Source of the DNA: Engraulis encrasicolus
Lineage: Eukaryota; Chordata; Actinopteri; Clupeiformes; Engraulidae
Assembly: GCF_034702125.1 (NCBI RefSeq)
Contig: NC_085857.1
Coordinates: 58,922,567 to 58,986,566, forward strand
Direction of reading: 5' to 3'
DNA length: 64,000 nt
The translations under genes and the position numbers were made by a program. The notes beneath the pieces are model-generated. The model had not been told where the DNA came from. It worked only from the letters and a program-made list of their open reading frames with translations, and ran no database searches. Positions 32,991-45,817 of the stretch are shown here, piece by piece; positions within the stretch are counted from its first letter, which is position 1, and every line of letters begins with the position of its first letter.

Positions 32991-33237
32991 ACAGCACTAT
33001 TTTCCAATCTTTTTACTTATACGAAATATATAAGCCCATAGTAACATAAATCGTGTATGGCATATATGACTGACAGCACTATTTTCCAATCTTTTTACTT
33101 ATACGAAATATATAAGCCCATAGTAACATAAATCGTGTATGGCATATATGACTGACAGCACTATTTTCCAATCTTTTTACTTATACAAAATATATAAGCC
33201 CATAGTAACATAAATCGTGTATGGCATATATGACTGA
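32991..33237. repeat. 82-bp tandem array, three copies
   Basis: ACAGCACTATTTTCCAATC starts at 32991, 33073 and 33155, and the copies are almost identical (one A/G difference seen). The array lies inside the element at 31894-33357. Confidence 0.93.
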
Positions 33238-33378
33238 AAATGAATAAAAAAATAGTTAGATTTGTATATGTGGGTTTGTGCCTTGTATAACCCTTATGAT
33301 ATTCTTATGGAACAGATATAATCCATATGCGTTTTTAATAAGACTTTTTCATATGGGAAGACCCACAAGTGTCTATGG

Positions 33379-35656
33379 TAGTGGAGTTGGTTAAGGGTTT
33401 TACCGTTACGGAAGTGACAAAAGCACCAAACTTTGCATGGTGTTTCTTTAGGGTATATGCTGTAATTCTAGCCTAGGAGCCCTCGAAAAAAATGTCTACC
33501 ATGTCATATACAATATGTAATGTTGTGTAATGCATTACATTGTTATGACATGACATTATACTTAGCTGACAATGTTAATATAGTCCCGAATTCAGCAGAG
33601 AAGCAAGGGCAGTGGTAGCTACCAAATGCACATTGTGTGAAAGTATGGGTGAGTCTGTGCTTACATGCTTGACAGCAAATGTAACATTGTGAACGATTTG
33701 AGAAGATTCTTGGTCTGAATTAAAATGAGCATTGCCCACACTAAAACTATGGTGAGAATAGACTGCTGCTAATGCTCACTCAGCAGCATCTGACATAGGA
33801 GGTGGGCCCAGTCTCATATCTTGTCAGTTCGTTGATGTTAACGAGTGGCAACTTTATTTTTGCTTAAATAACCCCCTGACAACCCATTAATCAATATTTT
33901 GGCAGTTGCCATCCTCAAAACTTGCACATTGATTTATAAAAATGACAACAAAAACTAGCCGACTGAGTGACGTCACATCAATGCAAAGTCAACGAGGCAG
34001 AATACAGCTAGCGCGTGCATGCTACCCGGAACCGTCAGATTTCATGGCAAAAAGTTACAAGTTGGGGGGTAAGTGGGCTCACTTGTTGTGTACATGCAAA
34101 AAAATATATTTTTCTCAAACTTTCAGAAGTGCTCTTTTTCGCTGTTAGTGTTCGACTGTCTGACCATCATTGGGCAACGAGAGATAAATTTCAAAAAGAG
34201 GACAGGTCTGTTCCCTCAAAGCAATAGAGCAACGAGGTGTCGGGGGTAGATCAATTCGCCAAAAAACCTGTCAGTAAAGAAATGAAAGCTGTGTTATTTT
34301 TTCCAGTAACAGGAAAATGGTCAGGAATGAAATGCCTACGTTGTTTCGATGATTAGGTGAATTGTCTGCCTATGAAAAAAGCCAAATATGCGGATAAATA
34401 TTCCCTTTTCAACTTTGAGAGCTGTATCCCTCCAAAGCCAATAGGATTTCCATATTCTGTTGTTTAAAGTTTTTGAACGACTTTTAGTGTGTGAGAGAGG
34501 GAAGGCAGGCAGACATGTTTTAAACAAAGGACCACACCCACAAATAAAAACATAACGAGCAATCAATAAATTAAGTGGTTAGGGAGCCAACATATAATCT
34601 AGTTTAAAGCCCAAAGTAGAACAGAAAACAGAGATGTTACCATTTTGCTATTTTAAAACATAAAGTATTTGTCAATATACTCTATGTATGGTGCATTGCA
34701 TATTGATTATTCATAATTTCGAATGCATAAATGCCCCTATCACTCCATGGTACACTTATGACTTGAGATATATACAGCTCCAAGCCTTTTTATTAGAATA
34801 CCATGAAAAAGTTTAACTTACCAGTTTAATTCTAAATAACCAGAAATGAAACCCCATTGAAAATGAATGGGGTTTTATTTCTGTTGAGTTAGAATTAAAC
34901 TGGTGAGTTAACACCAAAACGTGGCATGGAAATCTACAGGGTATATTGAAGAGTGAAGTGTGGGGCACCAGGTCAACAAACAAGAACAGCTGACAGCAAA
35001 GCACCAAGGATATCTGGGCTTCCATAACTCCCATGCACTGTTTTTGCCATTGACTTCAATGTTAAACGCATCATGGCCATTATGAAGACAGAGAATGTCC
35101 TAACCAAGTATTGACCATTGCATGTTATGTAGAAAGTACCAAATTTCAACTGATTTAATGTGACCCAAATTTTGATGAAGAAAAATGTGATTTTATAACA
35201 ATATTCTAATAATGCAAATTCCCCAATTCATGGGTTTTTTGAGCTGGAAGGCCAACGTATATAAAAAGAAAAAAAATAATGATTGGAATAGTTAAAAAAC
35301 TGGGCCATGAATCTACAATCCATGACAGTTTAACATTATTGATGGAATTATGGAAATAAATCAACTTTTTCATGGTATTCTAATAAAAAGGCCTGGAGCT
35401 GTACATACAGTATCTGAACACAAATCAGCATATATTTTATTTTGTAATGGCCTTATAGAGGTAGATGATCCAAGCTGTCACTGACGCTTGATATGTACAT
35501 GTATTATTGACTTGATTGATATGAAAACTGAATATTTCAGTTGGGCTCCTAGGCTGAAATCATTGAGGGGGTCCTAAGGAAGCATCATTCAAAATTTCAC
35601 GCTTTTATCAGCTCCGTAACGGTAATGGCCTTTTTCTCCCGTAACCGACTCCACTA
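33379..35656. mobile_element. TIR element TAGTGGAGTyGGTTA, hosting a Tc1/mariner MITE
   Basis: The left end TAGTGGAGTTGGTTAAGGG faces the inverse of TAGTGGAGTCGGTTACGGG at the right, and the similarity continues inwards (TACCGTTACGGA, GATAAAAGC). A possible 3-bp TSD, TGG, lies at 33376-33378 and 35657-35659. The 2278 bp include a complete Tc1-type insertion at 34775-35401. No transposase is recognised. Confidence 0.7.
34775..35401. mobile_element. Tc1/mariner-type MITE, TSD TA
   Basis: CAGCTCCAAGCCTTTTTATT at the left faces the inverse of CAGCTCCAGGCCTTTTTATT at the right. The TIR continues AGAATACCATGAAAAAGTT, and both ends are flanked by TA. It is 627 bp with no transposase. Its left third also contains a palindrome around GAAACCCCATTG/AATGGGGTTTTATTTC. 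Confidence 0.88.
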
Positions 35657-35810
35657 TGGGTTTTCAAAGGTTTCTCAGTCCGCCCAGGAATTTGCGGGCC
35701 TTTTTTTTTTTTAAATGTAATTTGGCGTCAACAAACTGAAAACATGGATCAACAATAGCTAAGAATTTAAATGCTGGTAACCTCTCCTTCCTAGCTATTG
35801 TTATTATATA

Positions 35811-36329
35811 CACTCACCAGCCACTTCATTAGGAACACCTCTCTAGTGCTGGGTTGGACCCCCTTTTGCCTTCAGAACTGCCTGAACTGCCTGCAACAAT
35901 ACTTGAGTAGGCTGTGGCATGCCAACAAAGAAAAAAATGAGACTAATTGGCCCAAATTGCCCAAATATACCATTATATCGCCTGCCTGAAACGTTGATGT
36001 AAGGCAGGGTCGATCCATGTTTTCATGTTGTTGACGCCAAATTCTGACCATTCCACCTGAGTGTTGCTGTAGATATCAAGATTCATCAGACCAGGCAACA
36101 TTTTTCAGATGTTCTAGTGTCGTTTATGGGGAGCCTGTGCAAATTTTTGTCTCATTTTCTTGTTCTTAGCTGACAGGAGTGGCACCAAATGTGGTTTTCT
36201 GCCATATCTACCATACATGTATACATACATAAATGCATTGAGTTGCCACCATGTGATTGGCTCATTAGAAATTTGCATCAATGAACAGTTGTAACAGTGT
36301 ACCTGCAATATTAAAGTGGCTGGAGAATG
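35811..36329. mobile_element. Deleted Tc1/mariner-type element (CACTCACCAGCCACTT), TSD TA
   Basis: The left end is CACTCACCAGCCACTTCATT, then AGGAACACC and GGGTTGGACCCCCTTTTGCC. This family is very common in fish. The right end carries the imperfect inverse AGTGGCTGGAGAATG. TA flanks both ends (35809-35810 and 36330-36331). The usual element is longer, so this is a diverged, internally shortened copy. Confidence 0.8.
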
Positions 36330-37085
36330 TACATTGCAGGCTTTAGAATAGAAGGTGGAATACCCTAGAAAGCATACAAACAGAATAAAACGAAATGATT
36401 TATTAATAACGATCACTGCTTGCGATGTGTCTGCGCTTGCTGCTGATGTGAATAGAAAATATTAAATATTTTGTAACTTAAGTGACTTTCAGATGGGAGA
36501 GGGGCCAAAAGGGGGGGTCAAAAGCTGAGAATTCATTGAAGTTGCAAAAAAGTTGCAAATTGCAGCATCACAAATTCCTGAGGGGACTCTTTTCTAAAGA
36601 CCCTCAATGTGTTTTCCAAAGTGTCTGAAGACCCGCTACTTTACTCTACTCAACTGTCTTAAAAGTGCTGGCTTGTTTTATGGTATTCAGTGAGGTTGAA
36701 GTCATGTGTAAGATCTATTTTCCATGTTCCATGTACGCATATGTCATAGCCTACAGACAGGCATAATTTATGCCTGTGCTTTCTCTGGGATTGGGAAATT
36801 TAAATATTTAATTACAGATGATTAAATTAAGAGGCACATCATTTATTTTGGTGTTTTATGTGATTGTTTTCATATACTGTATCTGTCATACAAAATGATT
36901 TTTCTGCCAAAAAAATAAACATTGTGAAGCATCAGATGGTGCATTCAATTTGACAAACAAGCCCGAAAGGTTCTTCTTTCATTCTCTTTCTATTTCTCTT
37001 CTTTCATTTAATTTCTTTAAAAAATAAATAAAACAAACAAAAATATACCCATCTGACTTTGAATACTGAATTAGCAGAAGCCTAC
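36330..37085. other. No recognisable feature
   Basis: AT-rich DNA between mobile elements, with only short TTCTTTC simple sequence near 36970-37015. Confidence 0.5.
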
Positions 37086-37739
37086 CCTTACGAAAATAGA
37101 CCATGGTTTTACTATGAGAACTGAACCATGTTTTTTAGTTACTCATAGTTGTCACGTTTTTTTTTTTAGCACGGTTTGTGACTATGGTTTAACCATTGAT
37201 TGACTATAGTTTGACCATGGTTTATCTATAGCCCTATTCCGACAGGACTACTTTTATGTATGGACATGGGGAATTGTTATCTCAGGACTTTGGTGATAGA
37301 AATGGCCGATTCGGACTGGATTGAAATATCTCAGTAAACCAACAGATAGTAGGAGGGGTTACTCATCACGCATCTGTGACTGCCCTTGTCATCATGCGCG
37401 TGCTAACTCCACAATACAATATTGATTTTTGAGCACATTATTGCACATCCATGGAGGCTTTTGGTCTCGTGGAACAATTCTAATAATTCCCTGTTGATTT
37501 ACTAACCCATCAAAATCCATTCTAATGCATCTGCATGCGTGTCCTTTCATTTGGAGAGTGCATTTGACCATGCTGTGTGATTTTGACAGCAAACACAGCT
37601 TAGAACAACTCCCTAAAACAAAATTAACGTTATACTGCAAGGCTGTGACGTTTGCAAGCCCGGAGACATTGGATATTTTGTGCGTTTCGTGCATTTGACC
37701 AGACATCATTACATATGGTCGCATTCGGATGGGATTAGT

Positions 37740-38747
37740 ATTACCTAGTGTAGCAAAGTGGGCTTTGACGTTCCTTTTTCATTTGCGGTGCGTGCGTCAT
37801 CACGTCACACCGACCTATCAGCTGATCTCACAGCTGATTTCACTCCAGCTGAGACGCCGGCTTTTCGCAAGCTAGGAGGAATAGCTGCCGGTCAACGTGC
37901 TTTCCTTTGTCCATCCAGACGCACATTCTGGTCTACTCTGTGCACTCCGATCTGTTGCCAAATTCCACTTGGCGTGACACGCTCTCTGCCTCGTACAAGT
38001 GTATCTACCGGTGCCATCAGCTGTTTGTTGGCTACCCTGTTGATCTACCAAAGCTCCGAGAGTTCTCTCCTTCTGGCTCAGGTAGGCTACCCAAATGACT
38101 CCACACGTTCGCTAAAGTTTTGATTTGTTTGACTCGGGTCTAACCGATTATCTATTTTGTTGTAGCGTGAGTTTGAGTTTCCTCTGACTCGTCGGCCTTT
38201 ATTGTCTCCCTCCTCTCCTCCTCTGCTGTTGTGGAACGTGAGTATACCGCTTCAACTTTTCATCACGTTGTAAAATTGGTACAATAGCCCAGTTACATCG
38301 CATTATCCTCTGTATTTGTAGGCGCCTGGGTGTAGCTGCAGACTCCCGGTTCGCTCTGAATTGCTGCTGTTTTGTCCCTCGATACATGCTTCGGACTGAC
38401 GCGTCGCAGTGTCCGGTCATCCGAGGGCTATCACTCCGAAAGCATTCAACAGCCCAGCATAGGGCAAGCCACAACTCGCGCCGGTGGCGTATGTGGCCGA
38501 GTTCAGTGTGTGCCTGCGTGAATGTAGCCTGTGTGAGTGAGTGTCCTGTTATGTCGTGGTGAGAGCACGATTCATTTGTTTATTTTGTACATTTTCTTTG
38601 AGGGATGTTTCTTTCTTTTTTTTGATTATTTTCTTTAGATTTGAGTTGGGAACTTCAGTGGGAATTCTTTTGGTTTTGTTTCTGTAACTGCTGAGTGTGC
38701 ACTAATCAATGTACACTAATCAATGCCCCTGGCCTGATTGTAACTTA
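37740..38747. other. Unassigned interior of the nest (left part)
   Basis: Moderately GC-rich with several short open frames, none recognisable. Joined across the L2 and hAT insertions it would continue at 40299-40544 and 41747-41980, where AATAAA (41958-41963) is followed by TTTTGTTACA. The joined unit resembles an LTR or a gene 3' end, but no second copy is present to test this. Confidence 0.3.
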
Positions 38748-40298
38748 GGCAAGGCAAGGCAAGGCAAGTTTATTTATATAGCGCATTTCATACACAGGTG
38801 CAACTCAATGTGCTTCACAAAGTTAACAAATGTAAATGAAAGGAAAACAGGGAAATGAATTAGAGTCAAAAAAACATTTAAAACATTAAGATAAAACATA
38901 AGGTAAAAATAATAATAAAATAAAACATAAATAAACATAAAATCTTGAAAAACAATTCTTATTTTACTAATTTACTTCTCTTATTTTACCGTCTTTTCAT
39001 TCAATAATTTAAGAAAGCATCTGAGAACAGCTTTGTCTTGAGTCTAGATTTAAAGCTATCAATAGTAGGTGCATTTTTTACGTCATCTGGAAGCTGGTTC
39101 CAAAGCTTTGAAGCATAGAAGCTAAAGGCTGCCTCTCCACATTTTGTTTTGACTTTTGGAATCACCAGCAAATTCTTCTCCGTTGACCTTAGTGACCTGG
39201 CCGGTGCATACAGCTGAAACATATCCAGTAGATATGTGGGTCCCATTCCATTTAATGATTTAAATACAAGTAGCATTGCCTTAAAATCAATTCTGTAGCT
39301 TACTGGGAGCCAATGCAGCGATCTTAAAATTGGAGTAATGTGGTCAAACTTCCTTGTCTTTGTAAGAACCCTTGCAGCTGCATTTTGTACCAGTTGAAGC
39401 TGTTTAATGGTCTTATTTGGGAGGCCAGTAAACAGACTGTTACAGTAATCGACTTTACTAGAAATGAAGGCATGTATTAGCTTCTCCAGATCATGTTTAG
39501 ACATCAGGCCCCTAAATTTAGAGACGTTTTTTATGTGATAGAATGCAGACTTAGTAATAGCTTTCATGTGACTGTTGAAATTTAGGTCACTGTCAATGAG
39601 GACCCCAAGATTTTTAACTGTTTCCCTTGGTTTCAGTCCCTTCGTTTCAAGGATAGTAGCAATCTTTTGTCTCTCCTCTCTTTTCTCAAATATAATTACT
39701 TCAGTTTTTTCTGTGTTCAGCTGGAGGAAATTGTGAGACATCCATTTGTTAATTTGGTCCATGCAATGATAGAGTGATTCAAGGGGGGTGTAGTCATTGG
39801 GGGACATAGATAAGTAGAGCTGGGTATCATCCGCATAGCTATGGTAATTTATGGAGTTATTCTCGATAATGTGTCCCAGTGGCAACATATACAGATTGAA
39901 CAGTAGTGGTCCCAGAATGGAGCCCTGGGGGACCCCACAATCCAGAGACATTGGTGATGAAGTATGTCTTCCAATGGCGACAAAAAAACTTCTTTGTTGT
40001 AAGTACGATTTTAATCAGTCGATCACTATGCCCGTAAAACCAACCCAGTGTTCCAGTCTATGTAGTAGTATAGAATGATTAACTGTATCGAAAGCAGCAC
40101 TCAAATCAAGAAGTACCAAGACGGATGATTTGCCAGCATCAGAATTCAATCTTATGTCATTCATAACTTTGATAAGAGCTGTTTCAGTGCTGTGGTAGGC
40201 ACGGAAACCAGATTGAAACTTATCAAAATAGCTATTAGACATTAAAAGGCAGTTAATTGGTTAAAAACAATTTTCTCTATTATTTTACCCATAAATGG
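38748..40298 (-). mobile_element. 5'-truncated L2 LINE with near-intact reverse transcriptase
   Basis: From 40242 down to 39001 the - strand encodes the L2 reverse transcriptase. Motif A is VLLDLSAAFDTVNH, then CGVPQGSILGPLLFNLYM, the catalytic YADDTQLYL, DYCNSLFTGLP and the C-terminal LWNQLPDDVK. The frame is continuous except for one in-frame TGA at 40015-40017, probably from a TGG codon. The endonuclease and upstream part are missing (5' truncation at 40298). The 3' end carries the usual fish L2 tail, seen on the + strand as GGCAAGTTTATTTATATAGCGC and four GGCAA units at 38748-38767. An 8-bp duplication GTAACTTA lies at 38740-38747 and 40299-40306. One stop and no frameshift indicate a fairly recent insertion. 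Confidence 0.93.
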
Positions 40299-40544
40299 GT
40301 AACTTACTACAGTTTATTTCATTTTGTTTGTCTTTATTTGCTGGGCAAGTGGCAGGCCCTTGATTACCCCTTTTATTTACCCTTTCTTTTCTGTTAACAG
40401 GTGCAGGTAATCCCGGAGGGAGGCCCTCTTCCCCCCTGGTGGTGGGTCCGGTCACGTGGTGTGCAGTGAATTGCAGTGCAGTGCAGTGCAGTGTTACCTG
40501 TGTGTGAGTGCAATAATTCACCTTCACTTAGTGTGTGCATGGGC

Positions 40545-41746
40545 TAGGGGTGGGCGATATGGGCAAAAAAAGTTTTCACGATAACGATAACTTGACGATA
40601 ATTTCCAAAAACTGGTGCAAAAACAAGTAGGGGGGGGAGGGGGGTAATCAATGTGTACCGTAATATGGGAATTTGCCATGGCAGGGCAGGGTGAGTAAAG
40701 CAGAACATTGTCTACATCACAAAGCATGGCAGTATAACAAAGTTACACATTTATGCTGTCTATGATTTGTGCATGATTCCAGACTAATTTCAATTCTGCA
40801 CTGGAGGTAGTAGTGCTGCATTTGTGTTTTAACTGGGGAGGGACAGAGAGTTGGGAGAAATGCTGTGCTGTGAAAGAGCTTTCACTTTTTGAATTTACTA
40901 ATATGCATATGCTGGACTGTAAAGTAATACTTCATCACTTGTCATGAAAACATATCCATGTGAATTTAAAAAAATGATGTAAAAAAATGATGTATTGCCA
41001 ATTATTCTGTTAGATGACAGCCATTTTTGACTGGAAACAGTGCATTTTTGGATAGGAAGCAGAACCTAACTATGGCAGCTGCAAATTGCATGCGTTGAAT
41101 TTCACACATTGTAATGTAACTCACTGCACGAGTCATTACTTGTCCACCTAAGCAGTTATGATATCTATACATGCAGGTGGGTGTTTGAGTAGTGAGTAAC
41201 AGCCACTCTACTTGTAGAGAACAACATTGCTTAGCCTAGTTCGCTAACTAGCATGCTAACGCGATTTCTCAGACCAGAGACAAAGCTATTTCTCTTCCTA
41301 ACTATTTGGCTTTCCATAATCACAGACAGTTGCTGATTAAAGCACATAGTTCCAAAACGCCCTCAGCATCATGCAATGGCTGGTTTAATGGTTGAATTCC
41401 TCATGTAAATCCACCATTTGGATAACAACAACTCCACTCCACTGCCCAGCAGCAGCAGCGCTGCACGAGTGACACAACATCTGTCAGTGTCTCGGCATCT
41501 GCCAAAACGCTGCAGCCCGCCCCCTGTCAGCACTGTCTGCTCATTGGTTCACAGACTTATTCTCCAGTTCACAACAACATTACTATTGGCTCACAGGCTT
41601 GGCTGTAGTCGCTGTCTGGAGGAGTCCTGTCAGAGCGCTTTGTTGAGTTTAGCGACTTCATACAAATATCTCGATATTGCAAAATTACTCATCGTCAAAA
41701 CAAAATTCACGATAATTTCGCAGAATATATATATCGCCCACCCTTA
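40545..41746. mobile_element. Complete non-autonomous hAT element, TIR TArGGGTGGGCGATAT, TSD GCATGGGC
   Basis: The ends are TAGGGGTGGGCGATAT and ATATCGCCCACCCTTA, with an exact 8-bp TSD GCATGGGC at 40537-40544 and 41747-41754. The length is 1202 bp with no coding sequence. The interior is homologous to the hAT at 14395-17158 and to the truncated copy at 4437-5114. Confidence 0.93.
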
Positions 41747-41980
41747 GCATGGGCACGCGTGTTTGTGTGTACTTATCCAAGGCCTATACAGGGGGCTTAG
41801 TATAATTCCCCCCTCTTGGGTGCACCTGCCCTGTATTTGAGAACCCTCCCTTTTGTACCGATTTGTGTGAGTGTGTATGTGAGTGTGATTGTGTGTGTGC
41901 ATTGTGGTGTGCAATATTTTAATTGTCCGGATTTTTATATCTATATGTGAAAGTGTTAATAAAGAGATTATTTTGTTACA

Positions 41981-44001
41981 GAATCCACGTTTCCTCATTA
42001 ATGCAACAGAACTTGTGTGGGGGTCAAATCTAAGGTTTTCATACAGTCCCTGGGCTGTAGTTCCCATTCTTATCCCAGGGTGGCGTAGTCTATTTTGTAA
42101 GAAAAACTGTGAAATTTTGAATTTCAGGGATTAAAGTTCTCCGGCCCCCAGACGGATTTCCGGCTTGCAGCGATTGACCGTGGGTTAAAAAAAAAAAAAC
42201 TCGAAAATAAATTGATGGTAAATAAATTAATATAAAGACAACCGAAATCCCTCCTGCGTTTGTCAGCCAATGGTTGCAGAGAAGCGCACTAAAACTAACA
42301 TTGTTAACCAATCAGAAGAAGAAGGGGGCAGGTCTTAGGAAAGCGTGCTGCTTCAGCATCTTGCGAGAGTCGGACCCACTGACTTCTAAACTATAGTAGT
42401 TATAGTATAGGCCTAGAAGTCAATGGTCGGACGGACGGCCACAGTTGGTCTACTCGCAGTTGCGGACTCGCCGCTCTCATGCCGCGGTCACAGAGCAGAG
42501 TCAACAACTCGCTCTACATGGCAAGGCACTATGAGCAGAAATATGTGTAAAGATATCTAAACTGCATGCTATGGATTGGTGATGCCGTTGTCGTCAAAAA
42601 CATAAATGAAACGGGACATTGTGTTTGGACATAGGCCTACAGAATGTCGATAAGCACTACAGTGTTGATGGAGCTTCTCTGCTCAGTGCTAATAATTAGC
42701 TGTCAACAACACACAAGGTTGTGTTTTTTCCATAGACGTTCGATCCCAGGTGTCTTCTTAGAACTTAACCCAGAGCTGTCACAACATCTCCTGGAGTGTG
42801 GAGCGGGCGAGCGGTTTATCTGTGTCTCACCTCCTAATGTCAACCACTGCCTGTGCATGCTACCGGTAGTTCCATTCAAAATAATGGTTGGATACCGTGA
42901 TTCATGAAGCAATCACCAGATTACTTTCTGGGGTTGTTGGAAGAGGTTGTAGGAAGATGTGCTTCAATCTACAACTACTTGTGAGAACGCCAACAGTAAG
43001 AGAATAATTTGTTATTCGTTAGAATTTAACAAAAAGCTTAGTTTCATTTCAGCATGTTACATGCCACACTCATGCTGAGTTTTGTTAGCGCGCTAACTAC
43101 CAAACTTTTATGCTAATGTTTTAGCTAAGAGGAGAGTCAGGTTACTTATAAACACCACCTACATATTAACTGATATTATGTCCGATGGAAAAAACAATGC
43201 AAAAGTATTGACATTGGCGCTGTGCTCAACTTAAAGTGACTCAAATAGCACCTAGCAAGATGGCAGTCTGCATGCAGACAGCAGCAAGTTTCATCCCACT
43301 AGCTGCAGTATCATACAGGTTTGGTTGTTGGGTGTATAATTCCTGTCATTGGCACGTTTTTAGTCTACATTCACATCTCAAGGTGCCGCTTTCATGACGA
43401 TTGTGAGATCATTAAATAATATGTCACATAATGGCTTGTTGATGGCTTTTAACAATCTGTTCATGGGCTTTAGTTTTCAGTGGAATTCTAGTAATTGACT
43501 GAAGGCTAACAATAACACTGCTCTCTGGTGATGGACAGAACAACTTTGCATTATTATTCAGCCATGTCCAGGCATTTGCATTTTCTTTTCATTTAAGGCA
43601 GGATTAAACACTTAACTTAGGCCTAAGTAACCAAAGATTAAGCTTATGCTTTTACCTCTGTTCTCCTCTGTATCTAACATGTCATGGTATTTCAATCTTT
43701 GTTGCTCATATTCTGCTACACATACTTTTCTAATGCTTTTGTGATGAAATAGCCTATGTAACCACAATATTATGCATAATAAGTATGTAATGATCTAATA
43801 ATGATTAGTGCTATTGACACCCTTTTGGTCTCCTTGGTAGGCCCTATTCGAGTTGCAAAAGTCATTCAAGTCAATAATCATTTTGACCCTGACATGGCAC
43901 CCACATAAAAATAAGATAAATAAGATAAACATAAGTGTAAACACTAAGCTTAAAAAGCAATGAAATTCTCGTTTCACCGTGTATCGTATAGGGTCGCGTG
44001 G
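41981..44001. other. Unassigned interior of the nest (middle part)
   Basis: A hAT-like start CAGGGATTAAAGTTCTCCGG lies at about 42125 without a visible partner. An imperfect hairpin (GACTTCTA...TAGAAGTC) is at about 42381-42420. The remainder is plain AT-rich DNA, and no gene is recognised. Confidence 0.4.
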
Positions 44002-44553
44002 TGTAAGAATGTAGGTGTTCGGCAAGGTGGATGGAAGTTGACGCAGAGACAGAGTTTGGTCAAATGTTCAAGAGTTTACTGAGTTACCCAAAGCAAATAC
44101 AATACAAGACAGTATTTGGAGAAGGCGCGTTCTGCTCTCCGATTGTCTGCAAGCTGGTTTTAAGGAAAATGTCCCCCTACTTCTAATTGGTTATTCCTAA
44201 GTGTCCCCTTGTTTATGATTGGTTCTCTTTAACCTGTCCTTCAGCCCTATCTTGTGGTCACCTAACCTTACTTGACAGTTTTGCGAAATATGATCTGGAG
44301 TGTGGTCAGGATGTATTGTGGTTATTCAGGCCCAGACATCTGCTGGTACCAAACTGTGTTTAGGGAACTTACAACATGATGTCTGGTATCGGTCTAAGAT
44401 GATCTATTAGTTGCTCAACTGTTCTGTATTTTAGCTGTACCCTGCAGTGCCCTCTGCATAACCTTGTTTGACCTTTTTCTGTTAGTGTATGCCCTATGCC
44501 AAAGCTTACATGTTACCTGCCTATATTTCTATTATATTTCTATTATTCCTACA
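44002..44553 (-). repeat. 3' LTR of the LARD-like element (as read on the - strand)
   Basis: 552 bp starting TGTAAGAATGTAGGTG and ending ATTATTCCTACA on the + strand. It is nearly identical to the other LTR. Confidence 0.93.
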
Positions 44554-44566
44554 TCTCCCCCTGTTT
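44554..44566 (-). promoter_or_regulatory. Polypurine tract
   Basis: On the - strand AAACAGGGGGAGA immediately precedes the LTR start TGTAGGAATAAT. This is the expected place for the plus-strand DNA primer of reverse transcription. Confidence 0.75.
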
Positions 44567-45090
44567 AACCCGTTAAGCGGGTTAATCTAGCAAAAGCACA
44601 GCGAATGAGCAAAAAATAAAGTGGGCACCATGGACCATCATCCCCCGTGGGTGGCCCCCCCAACCACTATGTCAACCAGCTTGGTTACATGTCACAGGCA
44701 AGGGCCAGGACCTAACGATGGTCCCAACCAAATAATAGCCCATAGCGCCCACAACCCTATGTCAGTGTGTAGGACTATGTGTCGGTGCGTATGACTATGT
44801 GTCTGGGATTATCCAACCCATGGAAATATCAGTTTGTATATGTGCATGAAAGATGCGATAGAAATGATGAGAGAGACAGATATGAGAAAGATGTGATGTG
44901 TATATCCTAATGAAAAACAAAAAATACAGCGAAGCAGCCATAAGCCTGACCCTACACATTCTACACTAATTCATTACCACACAATCATAGTATAAAATCA
45001 AGGTTACAGGTGAGTATAATGATCACAAATGGTTACATGGTTACAAATGATTACAGTTTGGTATGCATGGCCAAAGCAAAACTATTAGCG

Positions 45091-45345
45091 TTTTTTTTTT
45101 TTTTTTTTCAGTCCACAAACGTCCTTTTATATATATTTTTTTTAAAGTGTAAAAATCGGGTAAAAAAAAACAAGGGAAAAAATCCGTCAGAAAAAATGAT
45201 TGAAAAAAAAAAAATGTCCAAAAAATTGAGTGAAAAATCAGTTCAGGATCAGTCCAATCCGACAAAAATGATTAAAAATGGAGTAAGTCCCGTCAACCAA
45301 AAAAATCAATGTTCCTTTTTAAAAAAAAATTTTTTAATGACTTGT
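45091..45345. repeat. Homopolymer-rich stretch (T and A runs)
   Basis: Runs of 8-19 T or A separated by short unique pieces, in the interior of the LTR element. Confidence 0.8.
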
Positions 45346-45429
45346 ATGTGTGTATACGTATATGAATATGTTTTTGTGCTTTCGACATCAGTTTGTGTGA
45401 TGGAGTGTGGTGTCATGAGATTTGGTGTG

Positions 45430-45541
45430 CTGACATTGTGAGAGTGATGTGAGTGTGAGTGTGAGTGTGAGTGGGAGTGTGCTTGTGATTGTGATTGTGA
45501 GTGTGAGTGTGAGTGTGAGTGATGGGCAAAGATAGAGAGAT

Positions 45542-45596
<55 letters not shown>

Positions 45597-45612
45597 CTTC
45601 TTCTTCTTCCTT

Positions 45613-45696
<84 letters not shown>

Positions 45697-45741
45697 CTAG
45701 AGAGAGAGAGAGAGAGAGAGATTTTCTTCTTCTTCTTCCTT

Positions 45742-45817
<76 letters not shown>

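Larger units (their letters stand above)
31894..33357. mobile_element. TIR element abutting the actin stop codon
   Basis: It begins CCCATATGAAAAAGAATTAT and ends with the inverse of CCCATATGAAAAAGTCTTAT (18 of 20). The first base follows the actin TAA directly. The 1464-bp interior includes a tRNA-like direct repeat (32256-32727) and an 82-bp tandem array (32991-33237). No transposase is present. Only a 2-bp AA is shared at the flanks, so the TSD is uncertain and the class is unassigned. Confidence 0.7.
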
